Shown piece by piece: positions 21,211-29,990 of a stretch of 64,000 nt of DNA. Position numbers and translations under genes: made by a program. Numbering within the stretch: the first letter of the stretch is position 1; each line of letters begins with the position of its first letter. The DNA is from Lucinisca nassula (Eukaryota; Mollusca; Bivalvia; Lucinida; Lucinidae), in the NCBI GenBank assembly GCA_963580285.1, contig OY757011.1:99255728-99319727 (forward strand), written 5' to 3'. The notes below the pieces were generated by a model, which was given only the letters and a program-made list of their open reading frames with translations, ran no database searches and was not told the origin of the DNA.

Positions 21211-23088
21211 ATGGAAGGGGGTCCTACAAGTGCAGAGCCGTCGGGTTCTGTAGACACGAACGAGGAAAGGCAGCATGTAGCTTTTACCGACCAAGCCAAT
21301 TTAGCAATGTCAGGTCCAGCACATCCGACTGGAAGCAACCAACAGTCATTCTCTGATCAGAATAATGGGAGCGGGGGCATGTTGGCTGATGACAGAACAG
21401 CAGTAGCCGCACTCGTGCAGTTGCAAAGCTCAAGTAGTCAGGCCCCACACCAGCCATATAGCACACTGAGATCTATTGAAAGCACACAGCCAACGAACCA
21501 CACACCTGACATGACTAACTTTTACAACCACAACAGTTTGTATCAGAGCAGATCAGATCCTAGCGTACAGCAGCAGTCCACTTTTCATGACAGACCCCAA
21601 GCATGTAGCACTTTAAATACCAACACAGTTTCTTCCAACAGTAACTTGCGAGATACTGTTGTAAACCTGAGTAACGTGGTTTCAAGCATGCAACAACAAC
21701 AAGCAGTAGCAAACGAGAGACAAGAAAGCATATCAAACACACTCCATCATTTGACATCAATGTTACAAGACACAAGTAACATTCCCATGTCTTATAATGT
21801 CAACCACAACAACACACTTACCGGTACAGATGCGAGGCTAGCCTTACCCAGAGCGTATGGAAGGCAAGAAGCAAGGGGGATTAATAATGCTCAATTTCCT
21901 CCAAACCGTGACAACTTTGAGGGTAGTAGCTACAGAGTACCAGAAAATGGGTTAAGTCAGTGGCAAGACTGTAATTCCCTTCCTTATCGCAATAGTAATA
22001 CACAGCAATATGAGTGGACTGAAAATAGCTCCTTGCATAACGCCCCGAGGGGAAGACATTATCTTAGATCCCAACAGGTAGGTCCACCTAACAACACTTT
22101 ACCATATGAAGTCAAGTTACCCCCATTTAATGGTCGCGAAGAATGGAAAGTCTGGATCAACCGATTTGAGGCAGTAGCCAAGAGGCGAAATTGGAGCAAT
22201 GAGGCTAAGCTTGACAATTTGCTACCAAGACTACAAGGCAGGGCTGGAGACTTCGTGTTTAATCAGCTAACACAAGAGACAATTTCAAACTATACAGAGC
22301 TAGTTGAGGAGCTCAATAAGAGGTTTAGAACAGTGGAGACACAGAAGACATTTGCTGCGAAATTCAGTCAGCGGGTGCAAAAGAATGATGAAACGGTGGA
22401 AGAGTACGCAGCTGAGCTGAAACGACTATACTCGAAAGCTTATACATCAAGAGATAGCAAGACAAGGCAAGAAGACTTAGTACGAAGATTTCTGGACGGC
22501 TTAAAGGATAGTGAAGCTAGATTCGAAATAGAGTTTCACAAAGAACCAGACGATATTGATGAAGCCGTTTATCACGCCGTGAATTTTATACAAACAAGGC
22601 GAAGAAGCGTAGCAGAGTCATACAAAGATAGAAAATTTAAGAAGTATGCTCGTAGAATGAGTGAAGAAATTGACAGTGAAGACAGTGGAGAAGAGCACCT
22701 TGAAGGCGAAGATTTAGAGTACGCTATGCGGCTGCCCAGTAAGGGAGATATTAACCAGAAGAAGAAACCCCCAAAGCCAGGACCGAAAGTAGAGCCCTGT
22801 ACAGCGCAGGTAGGTGCACAGACAGAAACCTCAGCAAAATTGGAAGATATGATTAAAGCATTAGCCGATCAAGTGGCAAAGCTACAGAAGAACCAATTGC
22901 CGCCGTCAAGCCAGAAAGAAAGATCGTTTTCAACAGGTAACAGTAATATCGTGTGCTACGCCTGCCATGAGCAAGGCCATATATCGAGAAACTGCCCTTC
23001 CAGACTTCGAGACCAGAGACCGAGTAACAATGGCGTCAAAGGTAGAGCAGGAAGAAATGGGGAGAGAAATCCTAATCCTTTAAACTAG
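21211..23088 (+). CDS. gag: Gag polyprotein of the Gypsy element
   Basis: 625 codons from the first in-frame ATG (21211); the frame is open upstream to 21148 but has no earlier ATG. Residues 1-290 are rich in Ser, Asn, Gln and Thr, look disordered, and include a Q-rich, coiled-coil-like stretch. From about residue 299 (YEVKLPPFNGREEWKVWINR) to about 470 lies a capsid domain of the retrotransposon gag type. A charged acidic/basic linker follows. Near the C-terminus one zinc knuckle, C582-x2-C-x4-H-x4-C, precedes a basic tail. Gag assembles the particle and binds the RNA. The stop TAG (23086-23088) directly follows a slippery heptamer, so a fraction of ribosomes should continue into pol in the -1 frame. 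Confidence 0.92.
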   Translation: MEGGPTSAEPSGSVDTNEERQHVAFTDQANLAMSGPAHPTGSNQQSFSDQNNGSGGMLADDRTAVAALVQLQSSSSQAPHQPYSTLRSIESTQPTNHTPDMTNFYNHNSLYQSRSDPSVQQQSTFHDRPQACSTLNTNTVSSNSNLRDTVVNLSNVVSSMQQQQAVANERQESISNTLHHLTSMLQDTSNIPMSYNVNHNNTLTGTDARLALPRAYGRQEARGINNAQFPPNRDNFEGSSYRVPENGLSQWQDCNSLPYRNSNTQQYEWTENSSLHNAPRGRHYLRSQQVGPPNNTLPYEVKLPPFNGREEWKVWINRFEAVAKRRNWSNEAKLDNLLPRLQGRAGDFVFNQLTQETISNYTELVEELNKRFRTVETQKTFAAKFSQRVQKNDETVEEYAAELKRLYSKAYTSRDSKTRQEDLVRRFLDGLKDSEARFEIEFHKEPDDIDEAVYHAVNFIQTRRRSVAESYKDRKFKKYARRMSEEIDSEDSGEEHLEGEDLEYAMRLPSKGDINQKKKPPKPGPKVEPCTAQVGAQTETSAKLEDMIKALADQVAKLQKNQLPPSSQKERSFSTGNSNIVCYACHEQGHISRNCPSRLRDQRPSNNGVKGRAGRNGERNPNPLN

Positions 23089-23140
23089 AAAAGGCTATCT
23101 CTGGTGGTCACAGGGAAGCCTGTTTAGACACTAACGGCCA
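23079..23140 (+). promoter_or_regulatory. -1 ribosomal frameshift signal: slippery TTTAAAC plus pseudoknot
   Basis: In the gag frame the heptamer reads T TTA AAC (23079-23085), immediately followed by the TAG stop. After a 6-nt spacer, AGGCT (23092-23096) pairs with AGCCT (23117-23121). After one bulged A, TCTCTG (23098-23103) pairs with CAGGGA (23111-23116). The loop bases TGGTC (23105-23109) can pair with GGCCA (23136-23140), giving an H-type pseudoknot with a 14-nt third loop. Heptamer, spacer and structure all match known -1 frameshift sites. The loop-downstream pairing (5 bp, one G-U) is the least certain part. Confidence 0.88.
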
Positions 23141-26100
23141 AAATAAACATAAAAAAGATGAAATTGTAAAGTCTATCAAACATGTAAGAAAACTTCCAGA
23201 TGGTGTGTACATAAGAGGATCAGTGGAGGGCTATCCTGTATTGTTTACAACAGACACAGGAGCTTCTAAGACGGTTCTTTCTAAGAGAGTTTTTGATGCT
23301 ATGAGACCTGAAGACAAGCCGGTGCTGGGTAAGTCATCAAGATTGACGGCCGCAGGGGGCACTACCATAAATGAAATGGGACAAGGAAAATTTGAAATTC
23401 AGCTAGGTCCCGTTCGTAGGCATGTAGATGCGATCGTTGCTGAGATAGACGATGATGGCCTTCTCGGTGTTGATGTCCTGCAAAACGCAGAAGATGGCCC
23501 TACCGACCTACTGATGAGCAGAGGAGTGCTTAAAGTTGGAAATCAAGAGGTACCTATTATCCAAGTAGGTTTGCAGAATCGTGCACGTAAAGTTACTGCA
23601 GCTGATCACTTTGTGATACCCGCCCAAAGTGAGGCTGTAGTTGATGTTTTTATAGAAAGACATGAATATGACGATTTTTCGTCTGAGCAAGACTATATAA
23701 TAGAACCGACAGAACATTTCAAAGAAACATATCCCTTACAGATGGCCCCATCACTCGTTAATATAAACAGAGCATGCACCAGTAAGATAAGGCTGTTAAA
23801 CCCGTTTACCACAGCAATTTCAATAAAACAAGACGCTGTAGTGGGCCAAGCAGAGCCGATAAAGGGATCTCCGAAGATTATATTGTCAGAAGAAAACACT
23901 GAGGAAGTGAACAATAACCATATGGTGAGGCGTCTGATATTTGTAAGTAAAGATTCGTGCGACAAGAGCAACACTTTATCACATGTAGCCCGAGCAGCGG
24001 TAAAAGGCAAGCAAACACAGATACCAGCCCACCTCTCTGATCTATATAACAGGACAGTCAACGGGTTAAATGAAGATGAGAGGAAGAGAATATTTGATCT
24101 ACTGACACAGTTTCAGGAAACATTTTCTAAGGATGAGTGGGACATAGGATTGACCCACTTAACAGAACATTCAATCCCGACTGGAAACGCAGCCCCGGTA
24201 AAACAACCTCCTAGACGGGTCCCTCTAGCGCATGCTGAAGCAGAGAGAAAGGCAATAGAAGACCTCAAAGCGAAAGGGGTGATTAGAGATAGCACCTCAC
24301 CATGGGCAAGCCCAATCGTTTTAGTAGCGAAAAAAGACGGAGGAGTGCGTCCGTGCGTTGACTACAGACGTGTGAACGAGCTGGTGAAGCCAGACGGGTT
24401 TCCTCTGCCTAGAATCCAAGATTGCTTAGATGCGGTCGCAGGCTCAACCCGGTTCAGTACTTTTGACCCCTTGAGTGGCTACTTCCAAATTCCAGTCAAG
24501 GAAGAAGACATACCAAAGACAGCATTTGTGTGTAAATATGGCCATTATGAAATGACAAGGATGCCACAAGGACTCAACAGTTCGGCTTCGACTTTTCAGA
24601 GGACCATGGAAATGGCGTTACAGGGTCTGCAATGGGTCACATGCCTGATTTATATCGACGACATTATTGTCTTCGGAAAAGATTTCAACCAACACATACA
24701 AAGAGTGGAGGAGGTGCTAAGCAGAATCAAAGAAGCAGGTCTAAAACTGAAACCTGGTAAAAGTCACATGCTCCAGAAAGAAGTTGTGTTTCTTGGTCAT
24801 GTCGTCTCTGGCCAAGGTATTAAACCAAGCCCCGTTAATATCGCTAAGATTGTCGACTGGCCCAAGCCAAGAACTGCCAAACAGGTAAGACAATTTGTAG
24901 CTATGGGTTCCTATTATAGGCGCTACATCAGAGACTTTGCCACCATGGTAAGGCCTATGGTTGAACTGACAAAGAAGGGAAAGCGGTTTAACTGGGATGC
25001 GGCATGTGAAGAAGCATTCAGCGCATTAAAGAAGGCACTCATTAGCTCGGACATAATGGGCTATCCCCTGAACGAGGCAGGTGAGTTTGTACTTGACGTA
25101 GACGCATCAGACGTTGGAATTGGCGCTGTGCTTCACCAGGTACAGGACGACAAAGAGAAGGTCATTGCATATGCAAGCAGGGCCTTAAACAAAGCAGAAT
25201 CGAACTATTGCATAACGGAGAAGGAGCTTCTTGCAGTGAGGTATTTCATTGAATATTTCCGACAATATCTGTTAGGCAGAAGATTTCTTGTACGAAGTGA
25301 TCACCAGAGCTTAGTATGGCTTTTCAGGCTAAAAGAACCCAGAGGTAAGATAGCAAGATGGATAGAGGTGCTAAGCCAGTATGATTTCGCGATACAGTAC
25401 AGACAAGGTAAGAAACAGCTGCACTGTGATGCACTCTCTCGTTGTGAGGACCCTAGAGCATGCGATTGCCCATTTCAAGACACTTTAGAACCTTTAAAGT
25501 GTGGTCCATGCAAAAAGTGTATAAAAAGAGCTCAAGACATGTTGCATGAACACGTGTACAAAGAACTGATGGCAACACAGGCTCAGGCAGAGGTTACAGA
25601 AGACAACAAAGGTAATATAACAGAAGTGAAGTGTCTTAAAGAAGAGCCCAGACCTGGACCATCGTCTCTGGGTTCAGAGGATTCTGTAGAGAGAGGTCAT
25701 GTAAGTGTCTTAACATCTTGGTCTAGTTCAAGAACAGCCAGTGACCTACAAAAACTCCAGAAGGAAGATCCAGACATCAGACCCATTCTAGATGCAAAGA
25801 AAACAGGTAACCGACCCAGTGGCCAAGAAATGGTCACTTGTAGTCCTGCGGCAAGACACTATTGGGTCTTATGGGACTCACTCGTGATTCATGATGGTAT
25901 TCTATTTAAGAAGTTTCTAAAAAGAGACGGAACGGGCGAGTATCTTCAGTTCATTGTACCCTCATCAATGAAGAGAGAAGTCCTTTACCAAATGCATGAC
26001 TCTCTTGTGTCAGGGCACTTGGGTTGTAAGAAAACAAAGGAGAAGATCATCCAGCGGTATTACTGGTATGTCCTAAAGGACGACGTAGGCTTGTACATTC

Positions 26101-27101
26101 AAAGATGTGACATTTGTGCGGCAGATAAAAAGCCTGCAAAGATACCTCGTGCGCCAATGGGAAGTCTTCGAGTAGGAGCGCCTGGTGATTGTGTCGCTAC
26201 TGATTACCTAGGACCACTACCTGTGACAGACAGAGGTCATAGATACATCCTTTTGTTCACAGACCATTTTACGAAAAACATCGAAATAATACCGGTTAGT
26301 GACATGACAGCTGAAGTGTGCGCCGTAAAATTATTGAATGAGGTAGTTTCTAGATGGGGATGTCCTTTGTCAATCCATAGTGACCAGGGCAGAACATATG
26401 AGAGTAGGGTTTTTAAAGAGTTATGTAGGATGCTGGAAATTAGAAAGACAAGGACTAGTGTAAGGAATCCTCAAGGCAATGGACAAGCAGAGCGGTTTAA
26501 CCGCACCCTACTGCGCATGGTAAAGGCATATTTATGCGGAGAGCAGAGGGAGTGGGACTTACATCTTGGCTGTTTGGCTGGCGCATACAGGGCTACCCCG
26601 AACGAATCCACCAAGATGACTCCAAACCTTCTAACAATGGGTAGGGAGGTGCGGTTGCCAGGAGAATTAGTATTTGGTTCCACCAACGCCTATAATGGGG
26701 AAGACATCACCACATATGGCGACTTTGTAGGTATCCTTAGAGCAAAGATACAGCATGCACATGAGGTAGCACGTAAACATTTGTCCTCTTCAGCCAAAAG
26801 AAGCAAGGAGATTTACGACACCAAAGTTGCCTTCAATAGATATAGTGAGGGAGATGTGGTATGGTGTCTTATGGAGACAAGGAAACCTGGTGTGTCACCG
26901 AAGCTCGAGTTCATCTTCGAAGGACCTTTCCTCATCAAAAGGAAACTTTCCGAGCTTGATTTCGTTCTACAAGTGGATGCATTAGGTACAGAGAAGCCAG
27001 TCCACCACAATAAACTGAAGCCGTATGTAGGTGTCAACACCCCAAGGTGGGTACTGAAAGCGAGGCGCAAGCTTTCTTCCCACCACAATTCTAAACAGTA
27101 A
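23085..27101 (+). CDS. pol: Pol polyprotein: protease, reverse transcriptase, RNase H, integrase
   Basis: The -1 frame is open across the gag stop, giving about 1338 codons after the shift. The aspartic protease active site DTGA is at 23253. Reverse transcriptase has the SGYFQIP region with its preceding Asp, then YIDD at 24651-24662. RNase H shows DASD (Asp at 25101), a TEKELLAV Glu and an RSDHQS Asp. Integrase has an H-x7-H...C-x2-C zinc module starting at 25995, catalytic Asp at 26202 and 26382, and Glu at 26490, a D,D35E spacing. A GPF module lies near 26922, and there is no chromodomain. All catalytic residues are present, so it looks functional. It makes and integrates the DNA copy. There is no in-frame ATG near the start, consistent with expression only as Gag-Pol. 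Confidence 0.95.
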   Translation, partial: LEKAISGGHREACLDTNGQNKHKKDEIVKSIKHVRKLPDGVYIRGSVEGYPVLFTTDTGASKTVLSKRVFDAMRPEDKPVLGKSSRLTAAGGTTINEMGQGKFEIQLGPVRRHVDAIVAEIDDDGLLGVDVLQNAEDGPTDLLMSRGVLKVGNQEVPIIQVGLQNRARKVTAADHFVIPAQSEAVVDVFIERHEYDDFSSEQDYIIEPTEHFKETYPLQMAPSLVNINRACTSKIRLLNPFTTAISIKQDAVVGQAEPIKGSPKIILSEENTEEVNNNHMVRRLIFVSKDSCDKSNTLSHVARAAVKGKQTQIPAHLSDLYNRTVNGLNEDERKRIFDLLTQFQETFSKDEWDIGLTHLTEHSIPTGNAAPVKQPPRRVPLAHAEAERKAIEDLKAKGVIRDSTSPWASPIVLVAKKDGGVRPCVDYRRVNELVKPDGFPLPRIQDCLDAVAGSTRFSTFDPLSGYFQIPVKEEDIPKTAFVCKYGHYEMTRMPQGLNSSASTFQRTMEMALQGLQWVTCLIYIDDIIVFGKDFNQHIQRVEEVLSRIKEAGLKLKPGKSHMLQKEVVFLGHVVSGQGIKPSPVNIAKIVDWPKPRTAKQVRQFVAMGSYYRRYIRDFATMVRPMVELTKKGKRFNWDAACEEAFSALKKALISSDIMGYPLNEAGEFVLDVDASDVGIGAVLHQVQDDKEKVIAYASRALNKAESNYCITEKELLAVRYFIEYFRQYLLGRRFLVRSDHQSLVWLFRLKEPRGKIARWIEVLSQYDFAIQYRQGKKQLHCDALSRCEDPRACDCPFQDTLEPLKCGPCKKCIKRAQDMLHEHVYKELMATQAQAEVTEDNKGNITEVKCLKEEPRPGPSSLGSEDSVERGHVSVLTSWSSSRTASDLQKLQKEDPDIRPILDAKKTGNRPSGQEMVTCSPAARHYWVLWDSLVIHDGILFKKFLKRDGTGEYLQFIVPSSMKREVLYQMHDSLVSGHLGCKKTKEKIIQRYYWYVLKDDVGLYIQRCDICAADKKPAKIPRAPMGSLRVGAPGDCVATDYLGPLPVTDRGHRYILLFTDHFTKNIEIIPVSDMTAEVCAVKLLNEVVSRWGCPLSIHSDQGRTYESRVFKELCRMLEIRKTRTSVRNPQGNGQAERFNRTLLRMVKAYLCGEQREWDLHLGCLAGAYRATPNESTKMTPNLLTMGREVRLPGELVFGSTNAYNGEDITTYGDFVGILRAKIQHAHEVARKHLSSSAKRSKEIYDTKVAFNRYSEGDVVWCLMETRKPGVSPKLEFIFEGPFLIKRKLSELDFVLQVDALGTEKPVHHNKLKPYVGVNTPRWVLKARRKLSSHHNSKQ

Positions 27102-27750
27102 ACAGAGGGGGAGGTCAATGATATGCGCTTGGTCAGCATATCATGGACAACAGGGGGGTTGATTCTAAACGGAATCAACATTTTTTTTTGAGGGGGTGGT
27201 TTTTAACATAGTAGTGAAGGAAAATAATATTAAGGGTTTAGACATGTATCGAGCGAGGGGGAATGTAGAATAAAATGGCTGGAATTTACCATTAGAATAT
27301 TAGTCAGAAGGGAAAGAACGGATGTTGAAGTTGAAGGGAGATCTAGATCTATAGGAGAGTGCACTGAAGACAATGGGATAAAAAAAGGGATGTCTAACGT
27401 AGAACGGAGATGCTAGCTGGAAAACAGAATGGGAGTCGAGAAATCATCATGCTGATGATAGTTTGTGAAAGAACCAGTACGGGCCATATGAGTTAAGCGA
27501 TTTTTAGTTTGGTGCTTTAATCGGAGATAAGAGCGACGAACGGGTATTTTTCCAAAAGACTTAGTATCGAGGCGGGAGAAGTTCGAGTCAAATGAAGCGG
27601 TGCGTTAGAAAACGACATCCCCGGATGCGAATGTAATGGCGATTATCGACTTTTGCGACGTATAGCGCGTAGTATGATACGACGCATCAGAAACTATGAA
27701 ATCTAGAGGGCTCCCTAAGGACGGGTCAAGTACGGGCATTCATAATCAAA
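27102..27750 (+). other. Structured non-coding region between pol and accessory ORF
   Basis: There are two perfect hairpins: ATGATATGC/GCATATCAT (27118-27144, 9-bp stem) and GTTGATTC/GAATCAAC (27158-27179, 8-bp stem). Several G-rich runs occur (27104, 27153, 27190, 27254), the last reading gagggggaatgtagaataaa. It may act in RNA export, packaging or plus-strand priming, or it may be a relic of an earlier 3' end. No coding frame was found. Confidence 0.6.
27104..27126 (+). other. Internal polypurine tract and LTR-edge-like sequence after pol
   Basis: Three bases after the pol stop the sequence reads AGAGGGGGAGGT, then CAATGATATGC. The true 3' junction at 30908-30929 reads AGAGGGGGGTAATGATATGC. 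The shared AATGATATGC and matching G-rich tract look like an ancestral or second polypurine tract. Confidence 0.6.
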
Positions 27751-29124
27751 ATGTTTTTTCATTCTGACTATTTTAGGAAAAGAAAGATGATGGAACCAAC
27801 TGAGCAGAGTATGGAGGAACAAGCGATGAGGGAGAAGGCAAAGAAAAGAGGGAGAGCGTACCAGTGTCTGGCGTGCTACTACAAGAAAGGAGAGACCTGG
27901 ATCAACGAGAAGCTGAAGCTGGAGGAGCATATCTACAAGAACCATGTGAGGCCGGATGAGGTGCCCTTCTCCTGCCGACTATGCCGTTTCCAGTGTATGA
28001 AGTGGGAGCAACTCGTCCACCACACGACCAGCTATACACCTCACGTTGAGCTTTGTATGAAGAAGGGATATACAGACTTTGGGAAGAATTTTCTTATGAA
28101 GTCCCCGAAGCCGTACACCATTAGCCCCCTGGACTTTGTCAGGTTCGAGCCGGAAGACAGTATTCAGCACTGGATGAAGGTGATGAGGACTGAGAGAGGT
28201 GCGACGCAGAAGGTCTCAAAGAGAGGTTCCGGAGCTGACAGACTGTCATTCTGTAGCCCGCAGGTGCGAAGAGTAGTTCCGGCCAACGTCCAAGGCGCCG
28301 GTGCTGCAGTGACTCAACCAGAATCTCAGCCTCTGAGGGAAGTTCCAGATTACCAGCTAGTGGCAGAACCGAGCACGGAGAGACTGGGTGGAGCAACTGT
28401 GCTTCAGGCAGACAGTCATCCATTTCTACCTGAATTACAGGGACCAGTAACGCACGGCGATCAGACGATGACGGGAGAGTCACAAGTTCGTGGAAGGCAG
28501 GATGGGGGGAGCGACGGAGGACTATTAAGCACGCCGAATACTGTTGCAAGCATCATCCAATTACCTCCAGGTTGGCAGCTGGTCACTCAAACACCCTCCA
28601 CACCAGCCTTGGAATACAGCGAAAGCCGGGAGCCAGACGAAGTTGCCATGGCAGTTGAGAGTGGCATTCAAGGTGTCAGTGATGTCAGGAGAGTAGTAAG
28701 CGGGTCTTCCACAGTGACCGTTGGATCTTCTCCAAGACCGGACCACAGCCTGACAAGTCTTGTGTCAACTGGAGCATCACAGTCGGCCTCCTTTCTCCCT
28801 GAGCCAGTATACACCACCGGAGTCACGCAGTTTCCATCGGTGATGACACAGAGCTCCCCAAGCCCACTTGATCTGACTTGCAAGATGGCCAAGAGCGGAC
28901 AGTTTTGTTCAGTCCTCAATACGCCAGATGCCGAGGAGGTGGTTCAACGCTGCAGCGAGACAGAAAGCCAGAGGGTGCCAACTGCTGCTAACCAGATTGT
29001 CGACCAGGTGGAAGACATTACGGGGCAACTCTTGGGAGACCAGGAAGAGGAGGAACAGCTTTTCTTTAACCGCCCCACAGAAAAGGAGAGTGAGCGAGGA
29101 AGACCCACTACCACCACAGCCTAA
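27751..29124 (+). CDS. Accessory protein with two C2H2-like zinc fingers
   Basis: 457 codons from 27751. If the splice site at 27776 is used, the start is M13 (27787). Residues 15-36 are highly charged. Finger 1 is C39-x2-C42-x17-H60-x4-H65 and finger 2 is C75-x2-C78-x11/12-H-x7-H98. A conserved-looking block follows to about residue 145. The rest, to the stop, is Ser/Thr/Pro/Gln/Val-rich and probably disordered, ending in an acidic EEEEQ patch. There is no signal peptide or membrane segment, so it is not an envelope protein. Nucleic-acid binding is likely from the fingers. Known Ty3/Gypsy elements sometimes carry extra ORFs after pol, but I cannot name this one. It could derive from a captured host gene. 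Confidence 0.75.
   Translation: MFFHSDYFRKRKMMEPTEQSMEEQAMREKAKKRGRAYQCLACYYKKGETWINEKLKLEEHIYKNHVRPDEVPFSCRLCRFQCMKWEQLVHHTTSYTPHVELCMKKGYTDFGKNFLMKSPKPYTISPLDFVRFEPEDSIQHWMKVMRTERGATQKVSKRGSGADRLSFCSPQVRRVVPANVQGAGAAVTQPESQPLREVPDYQLVAEPSTERLGGATVLQADSHPFLPELQGPVTHGDQTMTGESQVRGRQDGGSDGGLLSTPNTVASIIQLPPGWQLVTQTPSTPALEYSESREPDEVAMAVESGIQGVSDVRRVVSGSSTVTVGSSPRPDHSLTSLVSTGASQSASFLPEPVYTTGVTQFPSVMTQSSPSPLDLTCKMAKSGQFCSVLNTPDAEEVVQRCSETESQRVPTAANQIVDQVEDITGQLLGDQEEEEQLFFNRPTEKESERGRPTTTTA
27763..27776 (+). promoter_or_regulatory. Probable 3' splice site for a subgenomic mRNA
   Basis: A branch-like ctgac, then tattttag, lies within a T-rich stretch and ends in AG at 27775-27776. The first ATG downstream is at 27787, in frame with the accessory ORF. 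I did not identify the donor; GAG/GTGACT near 21076 in the leader is one candidate. Confidence 0.5.
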
Positions 29125-29509
29125 GCGATCCCTGACCAGTTCCATCAAGCAGTCGAGTGAGTCTCAAGGGTCGAGTGCAGAAGGGTTTTCTGTTGACAGG
29201 GTCGCAGTTAACAGCCTGGTCGACATCATGAGAAGCGTGAGAGATGCTGTGCAGCAGAACAACTCTGTGATGGGCAAGATTCAAAAGGCTCTGACAGAAA
29301 ACACAGTGGCAGTAAGCAAGCTATCTGACGCGATACACAGGCTGCAAAGGGCAACAGAAGACAAGGAGAAGGAAGACAGACGGAGGGAGGAAAGAAGGAT
29401 AAACTGGGAGAGGAGACAGGAGGAAGAGGAGAGACGAAAAGAAAGAGAAGACAGACGGCGAGAGGAAAGGAAAAGAGACAAAGGAGGAAGGAGAGGACCG
29501 ACAAAATGA
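29080..29509 (+). CDS. Overlapping coiled-coil frame, likely C-terminal part of the accessory protein
   Basis: This is the +1 frame relative to the zinc-finger ORF. The open frame begins at ATG 28928. Before about 29080 it reads like an out-of-frame shadow; from SEEDPLPPQPKRSLTSS onward it reads like protein. It then has a heptad-like segment (VNSLVDIMRSVRDAVQQNNS, then alternating S, K and L). It ends in about 60 residues of Arg/Glu/Lys-rich helix with repeated RREERR units and a basic tail. It may be joined to the zinc-finger ORF by a +1 frameshift or splicing, or be cut off by a one-base change in this copy. Function is unknown; a coiled coil suggests oligomerisation. Confidence 0.6.
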
Positions 29510-29714
29510 GACAGGAGGAGAAGGAAAATGAGGAGACGTATAGGGTGAAATCTGTTTTGGCAAGGAGTTATACGGAAAACACAATACAAGATACTCAACA
29601 GAAAAAGAAATGAACTGAGCAATAATATGAAAACAGACTAAATGAAGCAGGAACCCAGTGGATTCAGAAATGAACTATTAAAACTAAAACATGGGATACA
29701 GAACCAAAATGTGA

Positions 29715-29990
29715 ATAAAAGACTAGAAGAGTTATATTTTGTGTAAATAAATGAACTCAAAGACTTAAATATTAAACAAAGTGAGAAATAAGAACTAGAG
29801 ACTGTTGAAAAGAACCAAAAGTATTTGATAAGTGCTAGAGACTATTACAAAATAATCAAAGGTGTTAAATAAGGGCTAGAGACTGTAGAAAGTGATTCTA
29901 TTGTGTTAGATAAGAGTTAGAGACTGTGAGAAATCGATCATATATGTTAATTAGGGACTAGAGACCGTTCAAATTGAACCATAGTGTGAA
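29715..29990 (+). repeat. Tandem repeat of about 41 bp inside the Gypsy element
   Basis: The motif CTAGAGACTGT recurs at 29795, 29835, 29876, 29917 and 29958 (first bases), with decayed units near 29755 and 29723. Spacing is 40-41 bp. The units carry nnATAAGnGCTAGAGACTGT and an AT-rich remainder. Confidence 0.75.

Noticed and set aside
27751..29509. An envelope gene after pol
   Set aside because: No signal peptide, no membrane segment and no furin-like site; zinc fingers and a coiled coil instead.
29226..29622. Three overlapping minus frames rich in Leu, Ser and Phe that look membrane-like
   Set aside because: They are the antisense of the purine-rich, Arg/Glu-coding coiled-coil region; reversing purine codons always yields such frames.
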